A stretch of DNA of 64,000 nucleotides from an uncultured Lachnospiraceae bacterium (lineage in GTDB: Bacteria; Bacillota; Clostridia; Lachnospirales; Lachnospiraceae), in NCBI GenBank assembly GCA_947628955.1, contig CANRBX010000005.1, positions 1 through 64,000 of the forward strand, given 5' to 3'. Numbering within the stretch: the stretch's first letter is position 1; the number at the start of each line of letters is the position of its first letter. Below, piece after piece: positions 25,193 through 33,949 of the stretch. The notes beneath the pieces were generated by a model, which did not search any database, was not told the DNA's origin, and saw nothing but the letters and a program-made list of their open reading frames with translations. The position numbers were made by a program, and so were the translations under genes.

Positions 25193-25202
25193 CCATTAAC
25201 CG

Positions 25203-25231
25203 TTGCAAGCGCTTTTTTTGTGTGGTATACT
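25203..25231 (+). promoter_or_regulatory. Promoter of thrC
   Basis: TTGCAA (25203-25208), 17 bp, TATACT (25226-25231). The start site would be near 25238, about 43 bp before thrC. Confidence 0.75.
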
Positions 25232-25280
25232 CGGAAGGACAGAAAAGGATCAGAAAGACAGATGGAAGAGGAAGAATGAC

Positions 25281-26765
25281 ATGGATTTGATGTACAGAAG
25301 CACCAGAAATGAAGAAAACAAAGTGACGGCCTCGCAGGCAGTCCTGAAGGGTCTGGCGGAGGACGGGGGCCTGTTTGTCCCCGAGCGGATCCCGAGGCTT
25401 GCGCTTTCGCCGGATGCGCTCGCGTCCCTGTCCTATCATGAGACTGCGTATGAGGTGATGCATCTTTTTCTGACGGATTATACGGAGGACGAGCTGAAGC
25501 ACTGCATCCGCTGCGCATACGATGAGAAATTTGACACGCCGGAGATCGCGCCGCTTCGCAGGGCGGGCGGGGCGCACTATCTTGAGCTGTTTCACGGGGC
25601 GACGATCGCGTTTAAGGACATGGCGCTCTCGATCCTGCCGCACCTGATGACGACGGCCGCAAAAAAGAATCACGAGGACAGGGAGATCGTGATCCTGACC
25701 GCAACGTCCGGCGACACCGGCAAGGCGGCCCTGGCAGGGTTCGCGGATGTGCCGGGCACGAGGATCATTGTCTTTTACCCGAAGAACGGCGTCAGCGCGG
25801 TACAGGAGAAGCAGATGGTGACTCAGAAGGGCGCGAATACCTGCGTGATTGGGATCCGGGGCAATTTCGACGACGCCCAGACCGGAGTAAAGCGTCTTTT
25901 TTCAGACACGGCTCTGAACGGGGCGCTGTCAGAAGCAGGCTTCCGCTTTTCGTCGGCAAACTCGATCAATATCGGGAGGCTGGTGCCGCAGATCGTCTAT
26001 TATGTGTACGCATACGGCCGCATGGTGAAGGCCGGGGAGATTCAGGCGGGAGAGAAGATCAATGTGGTCGTGCCGACCGGCAATTTCGGAAATATCCTGG
26101 CGGCGTACTATGCGAAGGGCATGGGCCTGCCGATCGGGCGCCTGATCTGCGCTTCCAATGAGAATAAGGTGCTGTTTGACTTTTTCCGCACCGGAACCTA
26201 TGACAGGAACAGGGAGTTTATCCTGACCTCATCCCCGTCGATGGACATCCTGATCTCGAGTAATCTGGAGCGTCTGATCTACCATATCGCCGGCGACGAC
26301 GCGCAGGAGAATGCGCGGCTCATGGGCGAGCTCTCCGCGAAAGGGAGCTACTCGGTCAGCAGCGAAATGATGGAGAGGCTGAAGGATTTCCGGGGCGGCT
26401 TTGCGACGATGGGCGAGGTCTCGGAGGAGATCGGCCGGGTGTACGCGGAGGATGGCTACGTGCTTGACACGCACACGGCGGTGGCTTCGCGCGTATACCG
26501 GGAATACCGTGAGCAGTCGGGGGATGACACTCCGTCCGTGATCGCGTCGACGGCGAGTCCCTACAAATTCGCGAGAAGCGTCATGGAGGCGATCGACAGC
26601 AGATATGCCGGCATGGGCGACTTTGCGCTGATCGACGAGCTGAGCCGGATCTCCGGCACGGCGGTTCCGGGGGCGATCGAGGAGATCCGCAGCGCCAGGG
26701 TTCTGCATGACAAGGTGATCGACAAAGATCAGATGGAGACGGCCGTCAGAGATTTTTTAGTATGA
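25281..26765 (+). CDS. thrC: Threonine synthase
   Basis: A 494-aa fold-type II PLP enzyme converting O-phospho-homoserine to threonine. Hallmarks: N-terminal YRSTRNEENKVTASQA, the PLP lysine in ELFHGATIAFKDMAL, the phosphate-binding TATSGDTGKAALAG, and FSSANSINIGRLVPQ. Length fits the bacterial class. The start with AGAGGAAG upstream is ATG 25281; a second ATG lies at 25290. It has its own promoter and no T-box, so control may be elsewhere. Confidence 0.95.
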   Translation: MDLMYRSTRNEENKVTASQAVLKGLAEDGGLFVPERIPRLALSPDALASLSYHETAYEVMHLFLTDYTEDELKHCIRCAYDEKFDTPEIAPLRRAGGAHYLELFHGATIAFKDMALSILPHLMTTAAKKNHEDREIVILTATSGDTGKAALAGFADVPGTRIIVFYPKNGVSAVQEKQMVTQKGANTCVIGIRGNFDDAQTGVKRLFSDTALNGALSEAGFRFSSANSINIGRLVPQIVYYVYAYGRMVKAGEIQAGEKINVVVPTGNFGNILAAYYAKGMGLPIGRLICASNENKVLFDFFRTGTYDRNREFILTSSPSMDILISSNLERLIYHIAGDDAQENARLMGELSAKGSYSVSSEMMERLKDFRGGFATMGEVSEEIGRVYAEDGYVLDTHTAVASRVYREYREQSGDDTPSVIASTASPYKFARSVMEAIDSRYAGMGDFALIDELSRISGTAVPGAIEEIRSARVLHDKVIDKDQMETAVRDFLV

Positions 26766-26832
26766 TTATCTGCGAATCGCTATGCTAAGGATCGGACGGC
26801 AGGGAAAGGACAGTTTACAGGGGTAATATGCA

Positions 26833-27186
26833 ATGAATACAAATTCGGTTTTTTCTTTTATGGATATTCTGGTCGTCGCGTGCGGCGTCTATGTGCTCTA
26901 CCTGTATGTGGAGATGGTAAAAGGCGGGAAGATCAGGGAAAATATGCTGCTGCCGAAGGGCCTCAACGTCAAAAAGTGTAAGGATATCAATGCTTTTATC
27001 CGCTATATCGGGCCGAAGCAGCTGATACTCGGGATCTCCGCGCTGCTGTGCGGCGCGGCGGGCCTGCTGCAGGATTTCACCACGTATGTCAGCCCGCCGG
27101 TCTACCTCTGCACGCTGTTTCTGTTTTTCGCCTGCGCGATCTGGTACACGTTTGTCATGAAAAAAGCGGTCAAAATGTTCTGGTAA
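26833..27186 (+). CDS. Small membrane protein of unknown function
   Basis: A 117-aa protein with three predicted transmembrane helices (about residues 8-28, 62-80, 89-110) and a short basic C-terminus. Between helices 1 and 2 lies a charged loop with two Lys-Lys/Lys-Gly stretches. I do not recognise the family. It lies 67 bp after thrC and 21 bp before the SH3 gene, so it could be cotranscribed with either. A GGGGTAAT-type site precedes the ATG. Confidence 0.7.
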   Translation: MNTNSVFSFMDILVVACGVYVLYLYVEMVKGGKIRENMLLPKGLNVKKCKDINAFIRYIGPKQLILGISALLCGAAGLLQDFTTYVSPPVYLCTLFLFFACAIWYTFVMKKAVKMFW

Positions 27187-27207
27187 CGCGGTCGGAGGGA
27201 AGCTGGC

Positions 27208-27966
27208 ATGAAGAATTTTAAAGAATGGCTTTCAGATTACCTGCGGTACTTTATGCTGCTTCTGGCAGGCGTGCTCGTTTTTGCGCTGGCGATGATCGGG
27301 ATCAGAATATACCGGAACCAGCGCGGCGGCCCGTCGGTCGAGATCCTCTCGCCCGGGGCGGAAGCCCTTCAGGGCGGGACGGAGAGCCGGTCAGAGCAGG
27401 GGTCGGAGGCGGCAGTGCTTCCGTCCGAAACGGAGACGGAGACATCGTCCGAGGCGGAGACACAGCGGGAGAGCAGAACCGCAGCGGAGACGCTGCCCGC
27501 GGGCGTTCCGGAGCCGGCGGAACTGGCGGGAACCGGGACATCCGGGCCGGGGCAGGCAGCCGGAACAGGACAGGCAGCCGGAACAGGACAGACATCCCCT
27601 GCCGGGCAGACAGTCGGAACAGCGCAGACGTCCGCGGCAGGGCAGATGGCCGGAACTGGACAGGCATCCCCTGCCGGGCAGACAGCCGGAACAGGAAGAA
27701 CGCCCGGGACAGAAAATGCGCCTGTGACAGAGAAGGCGACGGAGAAAGTGACGGAGACAGAGAAAGTGACGGAGACGGAGCCGGCTCCGGTCTACATGAC
27801 GCTCACAGACTCCTGCTATATCAGAAGCGGCCCCGGCTATGAGTATGATATCATCGGCGAGTATATGTACGGGACGACGGTGCAGGTGCTGGACGATTCA
27901 AGCGGCTGGTACAAGGTGCAGGTCGATGGAATGACCGGCTATATGGGCGCGCGTTTCTTTCATTAA
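27208..27966 (+). CDS. Membrane-anchored SH3-domain protein with a repetitive linker
   Basis: A 252-aa protein: an N-terminal amphipathic stretch ending in a transmembrane helix (residues 14-32), a roughly 155-residue low-complexity Gly/Thr/Ala/Glu-rich linker with repeated GTGQ and SPAGQ units (about 108-170), then a bacterial SH3 domain (about 195-252, CYIRSGPGYEYDIIGEY). It probably spans the membrane with the SH3 domain outside, perhaps binding cell wall. The N-terminus (EWLSDYLRY) resembles the protein at 37264-38211, suggesting paralogues. Confidence 0.85.
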   Translation: MKNFKEWLSDYLRYFMLLLAGVLVFALAMIGIRIYRNQRGGPSVEILSPGAEALQGGTESRSEQGSEAAVLPSETETETSSEAETQRESRTAAETLPAGVPEPAELAGTGTSGPGQAAGTGQAAGTGQTSPAGQTVGTAQTSAAGQMAGTGQASPAGQTAGTGRTPGTENAPVTEKATEKVTETEKVTETEPAPVYMTLTDSCYIRSGPGYEYDIIGEYMYGTTVQVLDDSSGWYKVQVDGMTGYMGARFFH

Positions 27967-27969
27967 TGA

Positions 27970-28165
27970 ATAGAATGATGTTAGGGTCAAATGATGCCAT
28001 ACGGATTGTTCCGTGCTCCGCACTCCCACAATCCTGCCCAACATTCGGAATTCATGGGGCCCCTTCCCCACTTCTTCCTCATGTTTGGGCGGGTCATTAA
28101 GTCATAAAACCACTTTTGCGCAAGCGCATCGTGGTTTATGACTTTTGACCCCGGCATCATAGAAT
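27970..28165 (+). repeat. MITE-like interspersed repeat, copy B (long form)
   Basis: A 182-bp element (27977-28158) flanked by the exact 7-bp duplication ATAGAAT (27970-27976, 28159-28165). The ends GATGTTAGGGTCAAATG and CTTTTGACCCCGGCATC are imperfect inverted repeats (13 of 17). Copy A is the same element without about 120 bp of the middle. No plausible gene lies inside, so it would depend on a transposase supplied elsewhere. It lies between the SH3 gene and the PEP-binding protein. Confidence 0.8.
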
Positions 28166-28413
28166 ATTTTTGGAAATCCTCCTGAGGGACGAAGATGTCC
28201 CGCCAGGGGGATTTTATGCATATGGGGCGCAAAGAGGGAAGCGCAGAACAAAATCACAAAAAGCACAGGGAAGTATTACGAAAAGAACAGAGCAAAATCA
28301 TAATAAGCACAGAGAAGAATGAAAAGAAACACAGAAGGAAATTTTCAGTGAAAGGCCGCAGCCGTGAAAATACAGGATGGCTGCGTGTCATGAGAAAATC
28401 AGGGAGGGATAGT

Positions 28414-30981
28414 ATGGCGGCGTTTGAAAAGATCAAAAGCGGGATGCCCGGACTGGATCAGGTGCTTGATTTCATCCGGCTGGGGGACAATGTGGTGTGG
28501 CAGGTGACAGACCTGGAGGAGTATATCTATTTTGTGCAGCCGTATGTCCGGCAGGCGATCGCGGACAGGAGAAATCTGATCTACATCCGCTTTGCCCAGC
28601 ACCCGCCGATCCTTCAGGAGATGGAGGGCCTGAAGATCTGCCGGTTTGACCCGGATGAGGGCTTTGAGAAATTTACGGTGGATATCCACAATGTGATCAC
28701 CCGGGAGGGCCGCGACGCGTTCTACGTCTTTGACAGCCTCTCGGAGCTGCAGTCGGCGTGGTATACGGATCTGATGATGGGAAATTTTTTCTGCGTGACA
28801 TGTCCTTACCTGTTTCAGCTTGACACGGTCGCCTTTTTCCCGCTGATCCGCGGAAAGCACTCGTTTGAGGCGGTCGCGCGCATCCGGGAGACGACGCAGC
28901 TGCTGCTGGATGTGTACTCGGACGGCGATGTGCGCTACCTGCACCCGCTGAAGGTCTGGAACCGCTATTCGACCACGATGTTCCTCCCACACTGCTGCGG
29001 AAACGGGGACGGCGTGTTTGAACCCCTGACGGACGGCGTGGCCACAAGCCGCTATTACGGGCTGATCCAGGCGGCGGCCGGACATGGACAGGATCAGACG
29101 AGCGACAGCCATGACCGCTTTTTCGCCAGGGCCAGGGCGGATTATCTGAGCGGCCGGTTCACGGAAGAGACGGAAGACATGATCATCGAGAGCACGATGA
29201 CACGCGACAGCCGGATGCACGGCCTGCTGAAGAAATATTTCGAGCCGGCCGACTACTTTGAGGTGCGCGACCGCATGATCGGGAGCGGGGCGATCGGCGG
29301 GAAGGCCTGCGGCATGCTGACCGCGCGCAAGATCGTCGACCGGGCCCTTGAAGGATATCACAAGCATTCAGAACAGCACGATTCGTTCTATATCGGTTCG
29401 GATGTATTTTACACCTATATCGTCTCGAACGGCTGCTGGGCGACGCGCATCCGGCAGAAGACGGAGGAAGGCTTTCTGAGCGCTGCCCAGGAGCTCAAGG
29501 AGGGGCTTTTAAAGGGAAGCTTCCCGAACAACATCCGCGAACAGTTCCGCAATATGCTGGAATATTTCGGGCAGAACCCGATCATCGTGCGCTCGTCGAG
29601 CCTGCTCGAGGACGGATTCGGCAATGCGTTTGCCGGAAAATATGAGTCCGTCTTCTGTCCGAACCGCGGCGAGCCCGAGGAGCGGATGCAGGCGTTCGAG
29701 GACGCCGTGCGCACGGTCTATGCCAGCACGATGGATCCCTCCGCCCTCGAGTACCGCCGGAAACGCGGGCTTGCAGACTGCGACGAGCAGATGGCCGTGC
29801 TGGTGCAGCGCGTGTCCGGCTCCTATTACGGGCCGTATTTTATGCCCTGCACTGCCGGCGTCGGCTACAGCTACAGCGCCTATAAGTGGATGCCGGACAT
29901 GGACCCGGCGGCGGGAATGTTGCGCATCGTCATGGGACTCGGGACCAAGGCGGTGGACCGCACGGAAAATGACTACCCGCGCCTGGTGAACCTCGACCGG
30001 CCGGAGGTGACGATGCTGGTAAAGATTGCGGATAAGCACCGCTTCTCCCAGCACAAGATTGATGTGATCAATATGGCGGAGCGGTGCACGCAGGAGGTGT
30101 CCCTCTCGGCGCTCCTGCCGCATCTGCCGCAGTGGTACAAGAATATGGTTCTGGAACACGACACGGAGGCGGAGGACCGGCTCCGGGAGTCGGGCAGGGC
30201 GCGGGACATCTATTTCGTGAGCTGCCAGCGGCTGCTGTCCAACCGGAAATTTACGTCCATGATGAAGAAAATGCTGCATGAGCTGCAGAAGGCGTACCAG
30301 AACCCGGTCGATATCGAGTACACGGTAAACCTGAGCCAGGGCGGTGATTTTGTCGTGAACCTGCTTCAGTGCCGCCCGCTCTATGTCGGGAAAGACGAGG
30401 TCAGCACGCAGATGCCGGAGAAGGAGCCGGAGAAGGTATTTTTTGAGATCGTAAATTCCTCCATGGGACAGTCGGTGGTGCGGAAGATCGATGTGGTCGT
30501 CCAGGTGGAGCCGAAGGAGTACTATGAATTCCCCTATGCGCAGAAGCAGCGCATTGCAGATGCGATCGGCAGGGTGAACCAGTATTACAAGGGAAAAGAG
30601 AAGCATCTCCTGCTCACCGTTCCCGGGCGCATCGGGACTTCGTCGCCGGAGCTCGGCGTGCCGGTGCGCTTCGTCGACATTTCCGGTTTCTGCGCGATCT
30701 GCGAGGTCACGGACAACCGGGCCGGATACATGCCGGAGCTGAGCTACGGCAGCCATATGTTTCAGGATCTGGTGGAGTCGGAGATCTACTACGGGGCGAT
30801 CTTCGGCGACCGGAGGACCATATGCTATCAGCGTGATTACTTCGCAGGACAGAAGAACATACTGGCTGAAATCTGTCCGGAGGAGGCGGAGCTGTCGAAG
30901 ATCCTGCGGGTCTTTGAGACGGATCATCTGAAGCTCTGGGTGGACGGCGTCAGCAATCATGCGCTGTGCGCGGAGGAATAA
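28414..30981 (+). CDS. KaiC-like/PEP-pyruvate-binding domain fusion protein
   Basis: An 855-aa cytoplasmic protein. The N-terminus (about 1-225) starts like KaiC/RecA proteins (SGMPGLDQVLDFIRLGDNVVW) but has no P-loop GxxxxGK[ST]. From about 290 it has the ATP-grasp domain of pyruvate phosphate dikinase/PEP synthase: GGKACGML (295-302), IIVRSSSLLEDGFGNAFAGK (390-409) and the closing LLQCRPL (650-656). The phospho-His swivelling domain and C-terminal PEP barrel are absent; instead there is a ~190-residue tail I cannot assign. It is therefore not a PEP synthase; a regulatory or novel phosphotransfer role is possible. ATG 28414 follows AGGGAGGG. Confidence 0.75.
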   Translation: MAAFEKIKSGMPGLDQVLDFIRLGDNVVWQVTDLEEYIYFVQPYVRQAIADRRNLIYIRFAQHPPILQEMEGLKICRFDPDEGFEKFTVDIHNVITREGRDAFYVFDSLSELQSAWYTDLMMGNFFCVTCPYLFQLDTVAFFPLIRGKHSFEAVARIRETTQLLLDVYSDGDVRYLHPLKVWNRYSTTMFLPHCCGNGDGVFEPLTDGVATSRYYGLIQAAAGHGQDQTSDSHDRFFARARADYLSGRFTEETEDMIIESTMTRDSRMHGLLKKYFEPADYFEVRDRMIGSGAIGGKACGMLTARKIVDRALEGYHKHSEQHDSFYIGSDVFYTYIVSNGCWATRIRQKTEEGFLSAAQELKEGLLKGSFPNNIREQFRNMLEYFGQNPIIVRSSSLLEDGFGNAFAGKYESVFCPNRGEPEERMQAFEDAVRTVYASTMDPSALEYRRKRGLADCDEQMAVLVQRVSGSYYGPYFMPCTAGVGYSYSAYKWMPDMDPAAGMLRIVMGLGTKAVDRTENDYPRLVNLDRPEVTMLVKIADKHRFSQHKIDVINMAERCTQEVSLSALLPHLPQWYKNMVLEHDTEAEDRLRESGRARDIYFVSCQRLLSNRKFTSMMKKMLHELQKAYQNPVDIEYTVNLSQGGDFVVNLLQCRPLYVGKDEVSTQMPEKEPEKVFFEIVNSSMGQSVVRKIDVVVQVEPKEYYEFPYAQKQRIADAIGRVNQYYKGKEKHLLLTVPGRIGTSSPELGVPVRFVDISGFCAICEVTDNRAGYMPELSYGSHMFQDLVESEIYYGAIFGDRRTICYQRDYFAGQKNILAEICPEEAELSKILRVFETDHLKLWVDGVSNHALCAEE

Positions 30982-31050
30982 ATCTGGAGGACATCACAGG
31001 CCTGGTCAAGAACGCATCCTGAGGGCCGGTCAGACGGCCGGCCCGGAAAT

Positions 31051-32478
31051 TTACCGGCGGTACACGATACGCCCGCCGCAGACGGTGAAATGGATCTTCC
31101 CGTAAAGCTCCATCCCGGTGAACGGTGTGTTCTCAGATCTGGAGTGATAATTGCCGGCGATAAAGGTCTCGTCAGGGCAGAAGATCACGAGATCTGCGGC
31201 ACATCCGGGCGCGATGGAGCCGTAGAGTGAGCCTGCGGCCGGAGCTGCAGCCTGCTGTGAGCTGCAAAGTGTACCGGCGGCCGGGGCCGCATCCTGCGAT
31301 GCGCTGCAGGCCATATCAGGGCGACTGCCGCAGAAATGCGCATCCTGGAGAGAGGCCGGATTGAATCCGTCCGGACAGCACAGGGGGCCGGATCCGGGAT
31401 CCTGCTGTGCGAGCGCATTGAAGCGGTACAGCCTGGCCGGCCCGACGGTCATTTTCTCCAGAAGCTGCATCATGCTCAGATGACCGGGGCGCACGAGATT
31501 TGTGATGCCGAGCGCCAGAGAGGTCTCCAGGCCGATGATCCCGCTGGGAGCGTCAAAAAAGTCTTCGGTCTGCTTTTCCGCGGTGCTGTGCGGCGCATGG
31601 TCGGTCGCGATCAGGTCGATGGTGCCGTCCTGCAGCCCCTTGATGATGGCCTGCCGGTCCTTCCCGGTGCGCAGCGGCGGGTTCATCTTGGCGTAAGTGC
31701 CGTGTGTGCGTACGGCGTCCTCCGTGAGTGAAAAATGATGCGGTGTCGCCTCTGCGGATACGTGCGCGCCGAGTGCTTTCGCAGTGCGAATGAGCGCCAC
31801 GGAATTTGCAGAGCTGATATGCTGGATGTTGACCGCAGCCCCTGTGTGCAGGGCCAGCATGCAGTCTCTTGCCACCAGGATGTCTTCAGCGACGGAGGGC
31901 GCCGTGCGGTTCGTGCCGCTCTTTTGGATAAATGCCGGGTGCTCTTCGTGGAAGGAGAGAGGAAGGCCGAGCGCTCCGGCACGCTGCATGGCCTCCCAGA
32001 CCAGGGATTCGTCGAGCAGGGGGATGCCGTCGTCGGTGAAGCCGCAGGCTCCGGCTTTCGCGAGAGCCTCAAAATCGGTGAGCTTTTCTCCGCGCAGCCC
32101 CTCTGTGACCGCGGCGGCAAACCGCACCCGGATCTGCTCATCCCGGGCACGCCGCACAAGATCTCCGAGGATGGCCGTGTGATCCACGACAGGCCGCGTG
32201 TTCGCCATGCAGACGACAGTGGTGAAGCCGCCTGCGGCCGCGGCCAGAGAGCCGCTGTGCAGATCCTCCTTCCATGTCTGGCCCGGGTCGCGGAAATGGA
32301 CGTGGACGTCGATAAGCCCCGGAGCGATCATGCAGCCGGAGGCGTCGATGACCTCCTCATTTTTGCAGGGAGCCCCTGGGGCCGTGACCTGCGTGATGAT
32401 TCCGTCTGCAATGCGGATATCCCCGCAGTACTGCTCATGTGTCCCGGGGGAAAGGATCGTACCATTTTTGATCAGCAT
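31051..32478 (-). CDS. pyrC: Dihydroorotase
   Basis: A 475-aa amidohydrolase making dihydroorotate from carbamoyl aspartate in pyrimidine synthesis. Metal ligands are in DVHVHFRDPGQ (residues 58-67), the HEEHP and QHIS histidines, and the catalytic Asp in ATDHAPHS (291-298). It is about 45-50 residues longer than usual. Residues about 353-421 form a Cys/Ala/Gln-rich insertion between the conserved ARLYR and IAPGCAADLVIF, with an internal duplication (AAPAAGTL/AAPAAGSL). ACGGAG precedes the ATG. It stands alone and convergent with the upstream gene. Confidence 0.92.
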   Translation of the reverse strand: MLIKNGTILSPGTHEQYCGDIRIADGIITQVTAPGAPCKNEEVIDASGCMIAPGLIDVHVHFRDPGQTWKEDLHSGSLAAAAGGFTTVVCMANTRPVVDHTAILGDLVRRARDEQIRVRFAAAVTEGLRGEKLTDFEALAKAGACGFTDDGIPLLDESLVWEAMQRAGALGLPLSFHEEHPAFIQKSGTNRTAPSVAEDILVARDCMLALHTGAAVNIQHISSANSVALIRTAKALGAHVSAEATPHHFSLTEDAVRTHGTYAKMNPPLRTGKDRQAIIKGLQDGTIDLIATDHAPHSTAEKQTEDFFDAPSGIIGLETSLALGITNLVRPGHLSMMQLLEKMTVGPARLYRFNALAQQDPGSGPLCCPDGFNPASLQDAHFCGSRPDMACSASQDAAPAAGTLCSSQQAAAPAAGSLYGSIAPGCAADLVIFCPDETFIAGNYHSRSENTPFTGMELYGKIHFTVCGGRIVYRR

Positions 32479-32644
32479 ATAAACACTCCGTTTCTGTCAG
32501 GATTTTTATAATTTTTATAAAAGTCTTCTTATTATTTTTATGGGGGACATCTGCCGGAACCGAAGCCGCCGGCGCTGTGTATGAAGAATATTTTATGGGA
32601 CAGGGCAGGATGTGTCAAGCGTGTGAAAAAATGTTTGCCATTAA

Positions 32645-32697
32645 GTCATATTTTAATATAATAAATACTTGAAAATATGACATGAAGAGTGTATAAT
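32645..32697 (+). promoter_or_regulatory. Promoter with a palindromic operator for the XRE cassette
   Basis: TTGAAA (32669-32674), 17 bp, TATAAT (32692-32697). Perfect 10-bp inverted arms, 32645-32654 and 32672-32681, with 17 bp between, cover the -35. This suggests autorepression by the XRE protein that follows. The 248-bp gap between pyrC and this gene holds no other feature that I see. Confidence 0.7.
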
Positions 32698-32726
32698 ACA
32701 CTCAGGAGGCGAAAGGAGGATTTGCC

Positions 32727-33065
32727 ATGGCCACAATTTATGAAAAGCTTAAAATGATGAGAGAGAAAGCAGGCCTGCGGCAGGGACAGATTGCGGACTA
32801 TCTGGGAGTGACTCAAACTTTCATATCAAAGGTTGAAACCGGGGAGAGAAACCTCACTGTTGATCAGCTGGAAAGTGTTGTGAATCTTTATGGATATAGT
32901 CTCGCTGCATTTGCGGATATGGAAGAAGACGTCCATCCGATTCAATTTGCTTTCAGAGCACAGGATGTCAGCCAGGAAGATCTGCGTATTATCGCCGATA
33001 TAGGGAAGATTGCAATCAATAGCAGATTCATGGCGAAAGTACTGGGGGAATCGAATGTTGGATAA
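32727..33065 (+). CDS. XRE-family helix-turn-helix regulator
   Basis: A 112-aa protein with an N-terminal HTH_3 domain (about residues 6-60: GLRQGQIADYLGVTQTFISKVETGER) and a short helical C-terminus. It is a typical repressor partner of ImmA/IrrE metalloproteases in mobile elements and toxin-antitoxin-like modules. It has a strong GAAAGGAGG and overlaps the protease gene by 11 bp. Base composition is clearly lower in GC than the flanking genes, suggesting transfer. Confidence 0.9.
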   Translation: MATIYEKLKMMREKAGLRQGQIADYLGVTQTFISKVETGERNLTVDQLESVVNLYGYSLAAFADMEEDVHPIQFAFRAQDVSQEDLRIIADIGKIAINSRFMAKVLGESNVG

Positions 33066-33810
33066 GCTGGATCTTAGCACAAAAGCACAGGAACTAAGGG
33101 AATTGCTGGGAGAAGATGCCAATTCACCGGTTGATATTTTTTCTCTTGCAAACCAGATCAATGGACTTACACTCGTGTTTTATCCTCTCGGAGAAAACAT
33201 CAGTGGAATGTGCGTCCGGGATAAGGAGATAAGACTGATAGCGATTAATTCGACCATGTCATATGGCCGTCAGCGGTTTTCACTTGCCCATGAGTTGTAC
33301 CATCTGTATTTCGACGATGAATCGGGCTTTAATGTTTGCTCTAAAAAACTTGATCCCAAAAGTGAGAATGAAAAGTGCGCGGATCAGTTTGCCTCCTACT
33401 TCCTCGCGCCATACAAGTCTTTGAGGGCAGCAATAAAGAAGGTAAGTGGTGACGGCCAGCTGTCTATGCAGCATGTTATTGCGCTTGAGCAATATTTTGG
33501 GATGAGCCATCTGGCAATGTTCTGGCGACTGGTCTCGGAAGGATATCTTTCTTCTGACAAACTTGAAGATTACAGTTCCGGAGTCATGTCTGCGGCAAGA
33601 TATCTCGGATTTGATGATAAATTGTATAAACCGACACCTGTTGAATTGCAGAAAAGGACGTATGGGCACTATCTGAAGCAGGTAGAAGAGCTGCGGCAAA
33701 AAGAGCTGGTCTCTTCCGGAAAGATCGATGAACTGTTACTTGATGCTTTCCGCGACGATATTGCGTTCGGCCTGGGTGAAAATGATCAGGGAGGAGCGGA
33801 GATTGACTGA
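33055..33810 (+). CDS. ImmA/IrrE-family metallo-endopeptidase
   Basis: A 251-aa protein with the zinc-protease motif SLAHELYHLYFDD (HExxH, residues 79-83) and a downstream Glu-rich CADQFASYFLAP that completes the gluzincin-like site. Such proteases usually cleave the neighbouring XRE repressor in response to a signal. ATG 33055 overlaps the end of the XRE gene, giving coupled translation; the frame is open to 33010. The C-terminal half is helical and typical of standalone members. Low GC like the regulator. Confidence 0.9.
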   Translation: MLDKLDLSTKAQELRELLGEDANSPVDIFSLANQINGLTLVFYPLGENISGMCVRDKEIRLIAINSTMSYGRQRFSLAHELYHLYFDDESGFNVCSKKLDPKSENEKCADQFASYFLAPYKSLRAAIKKVSGDGQLSMQHVIALEQYFGMSHLAMFWRLVSEGYLSSDKLEDYSSGVMSAARYLGFDDKLYKPTPVELQKRTYGHYLKQVEELRQKELVSSGKIDELLLDAFRDDIAFGLGENDQGGAEID

Positions 33811-33949
33811 GAAGTATTTCTTTGATACAGATTGCCTTTCCGCTTTTCTTTGGGTTCGTGAGGAGAGCATTCTGGCGAGGTTGTATGCGGGAAGAATTAT
33901 TTTGCCCACACAGGTCAGGTATGTGACGGCAGAACGGAGATTTTTATGA
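33803..33949 (+). pseudogene. Truncated PIN-like third gene of the XRE-ImmA module
   Basis: After the ImmA stop, a TTG start (33803, with GGAGGAG upstream) opens a frame reading FFDTDCLSAFLWV...RIILPTQV. This looks like the beginning of the PIN-like protein often found as third gene in XRE-ImmA modules, with the first catalytic Asp in DTD. After about 40 residues it runs into unrelated sequence and stops at 33949, so about 75% of a normal ~170-residue protein is missing. The rest was probably deleted next to glycerate kinase. It overlaps glxK by 4 bp. Confidence 0.6.

Noticed and set aside
27987-28232. An 81-codon minus-strand frame inside repeat copy B
   Set aside because: No ribosome binding site; its similarity to a frame at 41131-41379 comes from the shared repeat DNA, not from a protein family.
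28414-30981. Phosphoenolpyruvate synthase
   Set aside because: The phospho-His domain and the PEP-binding barrel are absent, and the N-terminus is a KaiC-like domain.
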